Origin: Candidatus Peribacteraceae bacterium
GTDB taxonomy: Bacteria; Patescibacteriota; Gracilibacteria; Peribacterales; Peribacteraceae
Assembly: GCA_018061525.1 (NCBI GenBank)
Contig: JAGOUB010000052.1
Span: 1-6,600, forward strand
Length of the DNA: 6,600 nt
Direction of reading: 5' to 3'
Within the stretch, counting starts at the first letter, position 1. Each line of letters begins with the position of its first letter. The position numbers and the translations under genes were made by a program. The notes under the pieces are model-generated. The model made no database searches. It saw nothing but the letters and a program-made list of their open reading frames with translations, and had not been told where the DNA came from. Of this stretch, positions 1 through 5,686 are shown one piece after another.

Positions 1-843
1 TTCATGAACTTCGCGTTGGCGGTGGTGCTCTTTACCGTCGGCTTCACCTGGGGGCAGTGGATGCCCACCTACCTGACCGACCGCGACCTGGCCGCCGCCT
101 CCGACCGGGGCGACGTGCACGCCGTGTTGGCGGTGGCCGTCACCGGCCTGGAAGAGGGCGGCGGCGCGGCCCGCGCGGGCGTGATGACTGGCAGCCTGCT
201 CTCCATGATCGACGGCGAGGCGCTCCGCTTCCCGGATGACGTTCAGCGCTTGCAGCAGGGCAAAACCTCGGTCCGTTACACGCTGCTTACAGGCTCCGGC
301 TTCACTCAGACATCGACCATCACGGTGCCCGTGTCCGAGGGCCGCTCGGGCATCGAGATTAAGACGGTGGTGCGCGAGCTTTCCATCCCGCCGCGCAGCC
401 TCCTCGACGGCGTGCGCCTGGCCGTGCGCGAGACCCAGGTGGTGACGGTGCAGACCATGCACGGCCTGCGTGACCTCGTCGTCTCGCTCGTATCGCGCGT
501 GCGCGTGCCCGAGGGCGTCACCGGCATCATCGGCATCGCCGAGCTCACCTACGTCTCCGTCCAGCAGGGCTTCTTCGTCTACTTGCGCCTGATGGCGCTC
601 CTCAGCCTAAGCCTCGCCGTCCTCAACGTACTGCCGTTCCCGGCGCTCGATGGCGGCCGCCTGGTGCTGGTGCTCATGGAGGCCGCGCTCAACTCGCGCC
701 CCGTCCAGTCCGTGCCGTTCCTCAAGCGCGCGGTGTCCTGGTTCGTCACCTTCGAGCAAGCGGCCAATGCCCTTGGTTTCATCTTGCTGCTCCTCGTCAT
801 CCTGTTCGTCTCCGTCTATGACGTCATCCGTCTCGTCGCCTAG
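1..843 (+). CDS. rseP: RseP/site-2 protease family (M50) intramembrane metalloprotease, 5'-truncated by the window
   Basis: C-terminal part of a zinc intramembrane protease of the M50 family, which cuts membrane-anchored substrates such as anti-sigma factors. The frame is open to base 1, and the first residues (FMNFALAVVLF) look like the interior of the usual helix after the active site, so ATG 4 is an internal Met, not the start. The HExxH helix must lie upstream and is not visible. From ATG 4: a membrane helix at about 1-16; a PDZ domain at about 40-112 with the AARAGVMTGSLLSMIDGEAL core; a GIIGIAEL segment near 175; then a helix ending in LNVLPFPALDGGR (about 207-219), whose LDG Asp is the third zinc ligand in this family; and a last helix at about 257-277. 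The 3' end overlaps dnaA by 26 bp. Family assignment is firm; the physiological substrate cannot be read from sequence. Confidence 0.92.
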   Translation, partial: FMNFALAVVLFTVGFTWGQWMPTYLTDRDLAAASDRGDVHAVLAVAVTGLEEGGGAARAGVMTGSLLSMIDGEALRFPDDVQRLQQGKTSVRYTLLTGSGFTQTSTITVPVSEGRSGIEIKTVVRELSIPPRSLLDGVRLAVRETQVVTVQTMHGLRDLVVSLVSRVRVPEGVTGIIGIAELTYVSVQQGFFVYLRLMALLSLSLAVLNVLPFPALDGGRLVLVLMEAALNSRPVQSVPFLKRAVSWFVTFEQAANALGFILLLLVILFVSVYDVIRLVA

Positions 844-2260
844 CGCGGCCCTCAAAGACCTGTGGCTGGAGATCCTGCAGAAGCTTGAACCCAAGCTTCA
901 GCGCAGCTCGTTCATCACGTGGTTTAAGGATACGACGATTTTGGGCAAAGAAGAGGGGACGATCGTGGTCGGTTTGCCGCTGCCGATGGGCCTGAGCTGG
1001 CACTTGGAGCACTACCGCGCCCTCACCCTGCAATTCGCCCAGGAGATCGACCCGTCGGTGGCGCAGGTGGTCTACAAGGTGGATGTCTCGCTGCGCGATG
1101 ACCGGCTGCGCACCTTCGACCTGCTTGAGCATTTCCCCGAGCAGAAGCGCCGCAAGCTGCCGGGCCGCCAGGAGGTGAAGCTCGCCGAAGGCATCGTCAG
1201 CAAGATCCTCAACCCGCGCTACAGCCTGGATAACTTCGTGGTGGGCAGCGGCAATCGCCTCGCCTACGCCGCTTGCCAGGCGGTGGCCACGGCCCCGGGC
1301 GGCAAGTACAACCCGCTCTTCCTCTACGGCGGCGTCGGCCTCGGTAAGACGCACCTGCTGCAGGCCACGGGCAACGCCATCCTCAAGCACTCGCCCAAGT
1401 CGGTCGTTGTCTACACCACCACCGAAGACTTCACGAACCAGGTGATCGAGGCCATTCAGCACCAAAAGATGGAGCAGCTGCGCCGCCGCTACCGCCTCGT
1501 CGACATCCTCATCATCGATGACGTGCAGTTCCTCGCCAACAAGGAGCGCACGCAGGAGGAGTTCTTCCACACGTTCAATGCGCTCTACGAAGAGCACAAG
1601 CAGATCATCCTCTCGGCCGACCGCCCGCCGCAGGAGCTGCAGCTGGAGGACCGCCTCACCTCGCGCTTCGAGCGCGGCATGATCGCCGACGTTTCCGCCC
1701 CCGACTATGAGACGCGCCTGGCGATCCTCACCGAGAAGGCTCAGGAGTACCAACTCTTCATCGACATGCAGGTACTGCAGTTCATCGCCGAGCACGTCAC
1801 CCGCAACGTCCGCGAACTGGAGGGCATCCTCATGCAGGCCGTGGCGCAGTATGAGCTGGAGCAGCGAGCGCCCACTGTCGGCTCCATCGCCGAGATCATG
1901 CGGAAGTTCAACAAGGATCCGCACAGCGAGCCCGAGGTGATCGGCTTCGAGATGCCGGCCAAGCGCGCCCAGACCTTCCAAGACGTGATGGAGGCGGTGA
2001 GCCGCTACTACTCCGTCTCGGTGCAGGACATGACCGGCGCCTCGCGCGTGCGCGAGATCCTGCTGCCCCGCCAGATCGCGATGTACCTGAGCAAGAAGTA
2101 CCTGCGCATGAGCTTCGTGCGCGTGGGCGAGATCTTCTCCGGCCGCGACCACACCACCGTCATGAATGCGTTCAGCAAGATCGAGAAGACACTCCAGCAG
2201 GATCCGCAGATGCTGCGCGAGGTGCGTGCGATCGAGAAGGAATTGGAGTTTGTGAAGTGA
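818..2260 (+). CDS. dnaA: Chromosomal replication initiator protein DnaA
   Basis: AAA+ ATPase that binds DnaA boxes and melts the replication origin. 480 residues, near normal length. Domain I is at about 12-90 (LKDLWLEILQKLEP..FITWF), followed by a short linker. The AAA+ core has Walker A GGVGLGKTH (171-179, Lys177), Walker B ILIIDDVQF (230-238, Asp234/235), an SRFERG box around 282-287, and sensor 2 NVRELEG with Arg332. The DNA-binding domain IV carries LLPRQIAMYLSKKYL and the signature GRDHTTVMNAFSKIE (442-456). The frame stays open upstream to an ATG at 650, but those codons sit inside the conserved LDG end of the protease and encode nothing DnaA-like, so ATG 818 is preferred. There is no Shine-Dalgarno motif before 818, so initiation may be coupled to translation of the overlapping protease. 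All key residues are present. Neither dnaN nor rpmH adjoins it. Confidence 0.97.
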   Translation: MTSSVSSPSAALKDLWLEILQKLEPKLQRSSFITWFKDTTILGKEEGTIVVGLPLPMGLSWHLEHYRALTLQFAQEIDPSVAQVVYKVDVSLRDDRLRTFDLLEHFPEQKRRKLPGRQEVKLAEGIVSKILNPRYSLDNFVVGSGNRLAYAACQAVATAPGGKYNPLFLYGGVGLGKTHLLQATGNAILKHSPKSVVVYTTTEDFTNQVIEAIQHQKMEQLRRRYRLVDILIIDDVQFLANKERTQEEFFHTFNALYEEHKQIILSADRPPQELQLEDRLTSRFERGMIADVSAPDYETRLAILTEKAQEYQLFIDMQVLQFIAEHVTRNVRELEGILMQAVAQYELEQRAPTVGSIAEIMRKFNKDPHSEPEVIGFEMPAKRAQTFQDVMEAVSRYYSVSVQDMTGASRVREILLPRQIAMYLSKKYLRMSFVRVGEIFSGRDHTTVMNAFSKIEKTLQQDPQMLREVRAIEKELEFVK

Positions 2261-2291
2261 TTTCCGCTGCCATATGAGAAAATACTGTTTA

Positions 2292-2319
2292 TTGCTTATT
2301 AAACATAAAGTGTTATAAA
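2292..2319 (+). promoter_or_regulatory. Extended -10 promoter for the 62-residue membrane protein
   Basis: TTGCTT (2292-2297), a 16-nt spacer, then TATAAA (2314-2319) preceded by TGT (2311-2313), which gives an extended -10 TGnTATAAA. It sits in the most AT-rich stretch of an otherwise GC-rich window. Predicted transcription start is about 2325-2327, about 40 nt before ATG 2367. TAAAAT at 2316-2321 is an overlapping alternative -10. Seen by eye and not scored with a matrix. Confidence 0.6.
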
Positions 2320-2366
2320 ATACCTTTAGCGTTCGTTCCATCCCCCGGACAGAAGAGAGAATCGCC

Positions 2367-2555
2367 ATGCTCAGCTTGCTCGGACTGTCGTTCACCTGCC
2401 GTGACGAAGAGGAAGAACTGACCCTCGAACAACAGGACGCCCTCGACGCGTTCAAGGAAAAGTTCTTTCTCTGGCTCAGCTTCGGGTCGTCCGGCGTCAT
2501 CCTCCTGTTCGCTAGCGTCTCCTACGTCGCGCAACTCGTCGGCCTCATCGTGTGA
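2367..2555 (+). CDS. Small single-span membrane protein, 62 aa, function unknown
   Basis: I do not recognise a family. The protein has a short hydrophobic start (MLSLLGLSFTC), an acidic stretch (DEEEELTLEQQDALDAF, residues 13-29) and one long hydrophobic segment from about 33 to the C-terminus at 62, so it probably has one helix with the acidic part outside the bilayer. A purine-rich run (AGAAGAGAGAA, 2351-2361) lies 5 nt before ATG 2367 and is the closest thing to a ribosome-binding site in this window. The case for a real gene is its setting: an extended -10 promoter about 40 nt upstream and a strong intrinsic terminator about 20 nt downstream, so it looks like a monocistronic unit. LSFTC at 7-11 is not a convincing lipobox because the segment before it is too short and has no positive charge. 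Existence is fairly likely; function is unknown. Confidence 0.7.
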   Translation: MLSLLGLSFTCRDEEEELTLEQQDALDAFKEKFFLWLSFGSSGVILLFASVSYVAQLVGLIV

Positions 2556-2575
2556 GGCCATCCCGTTCATTCCGC

Positions 2576-2602
2576 CCCCGGTCCGCCGGGGGTCTTTTCT
2601 TA
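2576..2602 (+). terminator. Intrinsic terminator after the 62-residue ORF
   Basis: Perfect 7-bp GC stem, CCCCCGG (2576-2582) with CCGGGGG (2587-2593), tetraloop TCCG, followed by the T-rich tail TCTTTTCTT (2594-2602). It lies 20 nt after the stop codon of the small membrane protein and separates that unit from the thrS region. Confidence 0.9.
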
Positions 2603-2666
2603 TGGCGAAATTTTGTACTCATGGTCCATTGGCTGGTTGAAGCGTGTACGGTTCACGGCGTGATGG

Positions 2667-2691
2667 CGATGGCGAGCGCCACCGTATTTTT
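2667..2691 (+). other. Weak hairpin with T-run, possible secondary terminator, in an otherwise featureless stretch
   Basis: 2667-2673 (CGATGGC) can pair with 2678-2684 (GCCACCG) with one A/C mismatch and a GAGC loop, followed by TA and five Ts (2687-2691). This could be a back-up terminator. In the surrounding 2603-2733 I see no convincing gene; the longest start-stop frame noticed, from ATG 2603, is only 12 codons and has no family features. An alternative extended -10 (TGG TATGAC, 2691-2699) overlaps the 3' edge of this element. Confidence 0.3.
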
Positions 2692-2733
2692 GGTATGACG
2701 TTCCTGACATTGCCTGTCTGGATGACGGGAGTT

Positions 2734-2762
2734 TTGTCGGCGGGGCAGGGGAGGGCTACACT
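2734..2762 (+). promoter_or_regulatory. Promoter of the thrS leader and operon
   Basis: TTGTCG (2734-2739), a 17-nt spacer and TACACT (2757-2762), each matching the sigma70 consensus at 4 of 6 positions. Six bases separate the -10 from GTG 2769, so the predicted transcription start falls on or next to the leader-peptide start codon, which suggests a leaderless mRNA. The alternative is an upstream start from the extended -10 at 2691-2699. In that case GGGGAGGG (2748-2755) would be in the RNA and could act as a distant Shine-Dalgarno site about 13 nt before GTG. Confidence 0.55.
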
Positions 2763-2768
2763 CCGCTC

Positions 2769-2816
2769 GTGAACATTCGTTCGACGACGACCGGCACGAC
2801 CACGACGACCCGCTGA
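2769..2816 (+). CDS. Threonine-rich attenuator leader peptide for thrS (15 aa)
   Basis: A short frame GTG AAC ATT CGT TCG, then ACG ACG ACC GGC ACG ACC ACG ACG ACC, then CGC TGA, encoding MNIRSTTTGTTTTTR. Eight of 15 residues are Thr (five ACG, three ACC), and five of them are consecutive just before the penultimate position. The frame sits between a promoter and an intrinsic terminator directly upstream of threonyl-tRNA synthetase, and the Thr run overlaps the 5' arm of a hairpin. This is the same arrangement as known ribosome-mediated attenuators such as the E. coli thr operon leader. The peptide itself is presumably not functional; its translation rate is the sensor for charged tRNA-Thr. 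GTG is the only plausible start in frame before the Thr run. No close Shine-Dalgarno site is present. Too short for standard gene calling, so expect it to be missing from automated annotation. Confidence 0.8.
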   Translation: MNIRSTTTGTTTTTR

Positions 2817-2860
2817 GGGTTGGCGTCCGCTGCTGAGTCTTCTCACCCCGCGCGCCTCCC
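2802..2860 (+). promoter_or_regulatory. Competing anti-antiterminator and antiterminator hairpins of the thrS attenuator
   Basis: Two mutually exclusive pairings share 2817-2826. Fold 1:2 pairs 2802-2811 (ACGACGACCC, the last Thr codons) with 2817-2826 (GGGTTGGCGT), loop GCTGA over the stop codon, 10 positions with one A/G mismatch and one G-U. Fold 2:3 pairs 2817-2829 (GGGTTGGCGTCCG) with 2849-2860 (CGCGCGCCTCCC), with a small TT/T internal loop and a C/C mismatch, and it takes up the whole 5' arm of the terminator. A ribosome stalled on Thr codons masks region 1, so 2:3 forms and transcription continues. A ribosome that reaches the stop covers region 2, so the terminator forms. Pairings were made by hand without energy calculation. 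Confidence 0.7.
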
Positions 2861-2879
2861 ACACCGAGGTGCGTTTTTT
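2851..2879 (+). terminator. Attenuator terminator upstream of thrS
   Basis: 8-bp stem CGCGCCTC (2851-2858) with GAGGTGCG (2866-2873), one G-U pair, loop CCACACC, followed directly by six Ts (2874-2879) and, after one G, three more. It lies 35 nt after the leader-peptide stop and 26 nt before thrS ATG. A complete intrinsic terminator between a promoter and its gene is the mark of a conditional terminator. Confidence 0.88.
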
Positions 2880-2905
2880 GTTTCATCCTCTATCATCCCT
2901 TCCGT

Positions 2906-4723
2906 ATGTGCGCCCACTCCCACGACCAGAACCCCGAAGACCTCGCCATCATGCGCCACTCACTGGCACACGTTCTCGCTCAAGCGGTCGAGAAGCTGTG
3001 GCCCGGCACCGAGCGCGCCATCGGGCCTGCCATCGACACGGGTTGCTACTTCGATTTCCTCTTTGCGGAGCCGATTTCGCCGGATCATTTCGGCAAGATC
3101 GAGAAGGAGATGAAGGCCATCATCCACCAGGGTCAGACCTTCCGTCGCGATGAACTCTCCATCCCCGAGGCCGTGAAGTTCTGGAAGGCGAAGAACCAGC
3201 GCTTCAAGGTGGAGATGACTGAAGACTTGGCGAAGAACGAAGGTGTGGAGCATGTCACCAACTACGCCAACGTGAACAAAAAGGGCGAGGAGACCTACGT
3301 CGACCTCTGCCGCGGCGGCCACCTGGAGAACCTGGGCGACATCCCAGTCGACGGCTTCAAGATCACCTCGCTGGCCGGCGCCTACTGGCGCGGCGACGAG
3401 AAGCGCGAGCAGCTGACCCGCATCTACGTGGCAGCGTTCGCCAGCAAGGCCGACCTGGACGCGCACCTGGCGATGATTGAGGAAGCCAAGAAGCGCGACC
3501 ACCGCAAACTCGGCAAGGAGCTGGACCTCTTTACCTTCAGCGAGGACGTGGGTCCCGGCCTGCCGCTCTGGACGCCGCGCGGCACCATTATCGTCGACGA
3601 GATCGAGCGCCTGGCCAAGGAGACTGAGGCCGCCGGCGGCTACCTGCGCGTGCGCACGCCGCACATCGCCAAGGGCAAGCTCTACGCCCAGACCGGGCAC
3701 CTGGCGCACTACAAGGAGTCGATGTTCCCGCCTATGGAGATGGACGGCGAGGAGTATTACCTGAAGCCCATGAACTGCCCGCACCACCACCAGATCTTCG
3801 CCTCGCGGGCGCGGAGCTACCGTGACCTGCCGATGCGTCTGGCGGAGTACGGCCACTGCTATCGCTTCGAGGACAGCGGCGCTCTCTTCGGCCTGATGCG
3901 CGTGCGCTCGCTCTGCATGAATGACGCCCACATGTACTGCACGGAGGAGCAGTTCGAGCAGGAGTTCGACGGCGTCATCGATCTCTACTTGAAGTACTTC
4001 GAGCTCTTCGGCATCGAGAAGTACATGATGCGTCTGTCGCTCCACTCTAAAGAGGAGCTAGGCAAGAAGTACGTCGATAAGCCTGATCTCTGGCTGAAGA
4101 CCGAGGACATGGTGCGCAACGCCATGCGCAAGAAGGGCGTAACGTTCGTGGAAGTACCCAACGAGGCCGCGTTCTACGGCCCTAAGATCGACGTGCAGGT
4201 ATGGAGCGCCATCGGCCGCGAGTTTACGCTGGCCACCAACCAGGTGGACTTCGATGTTCCGGGCAAAGTAGGCCTCAAGTACACCGCTGCCGACGGCAGC
4301 GAGAAGGTGCCGCTCTGCATCCACCGCGCGCCGCTTTCCACTCATGAGCGTCTGGTCGGCTTCCTGATCGAGCAGTTCGCGGGCCTCTTCCCGCTCTGGC
4401 TCGCGCCGGTGCAGGTGGCCCTGCTGCCGGTCTCGGCCGAGCAGTCGGAGTACGCCGTAAAGCTGGGCGCCGACCTGCTGGAGGCCGGTGTCCGCATCGA
4501 AATGATGACCCCCGAGGACAGCCTCGGTAAGCGCATTCGCGAGGGTGAGATGCAGAAGATCCCGTACCTGCTGGTGCTCGGCGAGCGCGAGGTGGGGGAG
4601 GGGAACGTCACCGTCCGCAACGTGGCCACCAAGAAGCAGGAGACAATGCACGCGTCGGACTTCGTGGCGTCGCTGCTCGGCGACATCCGCACTCGCAAGC
4701 TGACGGCGTCGGTCGGCGCCTGA
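2906..4723 (+). CDS. thrS: Threonyl-tRNA synthetase (TGS-less)
   Basis: Class II synthetase that charges tRNA-Thr in the cytoplasm. 605 residues, shorter than the about 640 of E. coli because the N-terminal TGS domain is missing: the protein opens almost directly with the N2 editing domain (RHSLAHVLAQAV). Editing-site residues are present: His18, His22, Cys135 and His139 (HSLAH; DLCRGGH). The link KKRDHRKLGKELDLF (196-209) leads into the catalytic core. The zinc ligands are Cys291, His342 and His473, in NCPHHH, NDAH and CIHRA. The anticodon-binding domain covers about 500-605 (WLAPVQVALLPV...KIPYLLVLGEREV). The usual NCPGH reads NCPHH here. ATG 2906 has no Shine-Dalgarno motif; a second ATG at residue 16 would cut into the HxxxH region and is less likely. 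Transcription is probably controlled by the Thr leader attenuator just upstream. It is the first gene of a likely four-gene operon. Confidence 0.97.
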   Translation: MCAHSHDQNPEDLAIMRHSLAHVLAQAVEKLWPGTERAIGPAIDTGCYFDFLFAEPISPDHFGKIEKEMKAIIHQGQTFRRDELSIPEAVKFWKAKNQRFKVEMTEDLAKNEGVEHVTNYANVNKKGEETYVDLCRGGHLENLGDIPVDGFKITSLAGAYWRGDEKREQLTRIYVAAFASKADLDAHLAMIEEAKKRDHRKLGKELDLFTFSEDVGPGLPLWTPRGTIIVDEIERLAKETEAAGGYLRVRTPHIAKGKLYAQTGHLAHYKESMFPPMEMDGEEYYLKPMNCPHHHQIFASRARSYRDLPMRLAEYGHCYRFEDSGALFGLMRVRSLCMNDAHMYCTEEQFEQEFDGVIDLYLKYFELFGIEKYMMRLSLHSKEELGKKYVDKPDLWLKTEDMVRNAMRKKGVTFVEVPNEAAFYGPKIDVQVWSAIGREFTLATNQVDFDVPGKVGLKYTAADGSEKVPLCIHRAPLSTHERLVGFLIEQFAGLFPLWLAPVQVALLPVSAEQSEYAVKLGADLLEAGVRIEMMTPEDSLGKRIREGEMQKIPYLLVLGEREVGEGNVTVRNVATKKQETMHASDFVASLLGDIRTRKLTASVGA

Positions 4724-4747
4724 GCCCTGTGCTATCCTCCTGACGCC

Positions 4748-5671
4748 ATGTTCGAGGCCTTCGCCATCGGCCCCTTCATCTTCTGGACCCACCTGGCGTT
4801 CCTCGTCCTGGGCGTCTGGCTGTCGGCGGAGTTCTTCTTTCGCTTGGCCCAGAGCGCCGGCCTGTCGCTGCACGTCTTCCGTGAGAAGGGCCTCATCTTC
4901 CTGCTGGCGGCGCTCATCTTCGGGCGGGCCTTCACGCTGCTCGAGAACTTCCGCCTCTACACCAAGGACTGGGCGCGCGTCTTCATCCTCTCGGACGGCA
5001 ACTTCAGCTTCTTGGGTGCGGCCGTGGGCATTGCGCTCGTGCTCTACTTCACCGCCCGTCAGTCGCGCACCACGTTCCTGCAATGGCTCGATGTGCTGCT
5101 GCCGGCCACGTGCTTCGGCCTCGTCTTCGATTGGTTGGGCAAGCTCGCCGCCGGCCAAGGCTTCGGTTCGCCCACCGACATGCCCTGGGGCGTCACGTAC
5201 GACAGCTTCTCGGTCTCGTACACGATCCCGATCCACCCGGTGCAGCTCTACTACGCCGTCTTCTACTTTTGCCTGACGTTCCTGTTGCTCATTGTTCGCC
5301 GCCACTCCAAGCGCGCCGGCGCCGAGACGCTGTTTGGCATCGTGGCGGCCGCGCTCGGCACCATCTTCTTCGAGCTTTTCCGCGGCGATCCCTCCACGCC
5401 GGTCTTCGCCAGCCTGGCCGACCTGGGCGTGCTCTGCCTACTCTTCGGCAGCCTCACGGGCGTGGCGCTTCTGGAGAACAAGCTTTCGTCGCGTGTGATC
5501 ATGGCCTACGAGATCGGTGCCACGCTGGTGGTGGGCGGCTATTTCTTCCTCCGCCAAGGCCTCGACCTGGCGACCTACCAATTGCGCTTCAGCCAGTTCT
5601 TGGCCGTGCTGGCCCTGCTCACAGTGGTCGTGTACGTTGTCGTCCATCGCCAGCGGCACCCTCACCTCTGA
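4748..5671 (+). CDS. Lgt-family (prolipoprotein diacylglyceryl transferase-like) membrane protein with altered active site
   Basis: 307-residue polytopic membrane protein. Family features are GPFIFWTHLAFLVLGVWLSAE at the N-terminus, a GRAFTLLENF segment (59-68), GSPTDMPWGVTY (140-151), HPVQLYYA (163-170) and FFELFRGD (207-214). Genuine Lgt transfers diacylglycerol from phosphatidylglycerol to the lipobox Cys of prolipoproteins. Several positions important in E. coli Lgt differ. The HGG segment (His103) aligns with FLGAA near 88-92. The GRxGNFxNGE motif reads DWLGKLAAGQ (128-137), losing the Arg and Asn equivalents of R143 and N146. HPxQLYE has Tyr for Glu. The Arg239 equivalent is Thr205, while the Glu243 equivalent is kept (Glu209). 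So the fold looks conserved but the chemistry is uncertain. It may be a divergent enzyme or a repurposed paralogue. It starts 24 nt after thrS without a Shine-Dalgarno motif. TATCCT (4733-4738) is a possible but unsupported -10. Confidence 0.78.
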   Translation: MFEAFAIGPFIFWTHLAFLVLGVWLSAEFFFRLAQSAGLSLHVFREKGLIFLLAALIFGRAFTLLENFRLYTKDWARVFILSDGNFSFLGAAVGIALVLYFTARQSRTTFLQWLDVLLPATCFGLVFDWLGKLAAGQGFGSPTDMPWGVTYDSFSVSYTIPIHPVQLYYAVFYFCLTFLLLIVRRHSKRAGAETLFGIVAAALGTIFFELFRGDPSTPVFASLADLGVLCLLFGSLTGVALLENKLSSRVIMAYEIGATLVVGGYFFLRQGLDLATYQLRFSQFLAVLALLTVVVYVVVHRQRHPHL

Positions 5672-5686
5672 CGTCCCCTCCGTCCC

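Noticed and set aside
650..817. Upstream extension of dnaA to an ATG at 650
   Set aside because: These codons overlap the conserved LDG region of the protease in another frame and encode a Ser/Arg/Cys-rich stretch with no DnaA similarity; ATG 818 starts just before domain I.
2261..2366. Replication origin with DnaA boxes
   Set aside because: No TTATNCACA-like boxes were found on either strand; the AT-rich stretch is sufficiently explained by a promoter.
2367..2402. Lipoprotein signal (LSFTC) in the 62-residue protein
   Set aside because: Only ten residues precede the Cys, there is no basic n-region, and the lipobox small residues at -1 and -3 are missing.
824..2500. Minus-strand open frame of 558 codons opposite dnaA
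   Set aside because: It lies antisense to an intact dnaA and its composition (long runs rich in Leu, Val, Glu, Asp, Arg and His without motifs) is the usual mirror of GC-rich codon use. The same holds for long minus-strand frames at 2960-4045, 4058-5305 and 5438-6517.
2603..2905. T-box riboswitch upstream of thrS
   Set aside because: No sequence like the conserved T-box antiterminator (GGGTGGNACCGCG) is present, and the Thr-codon frame plus competing hairpins explain the terminator better.
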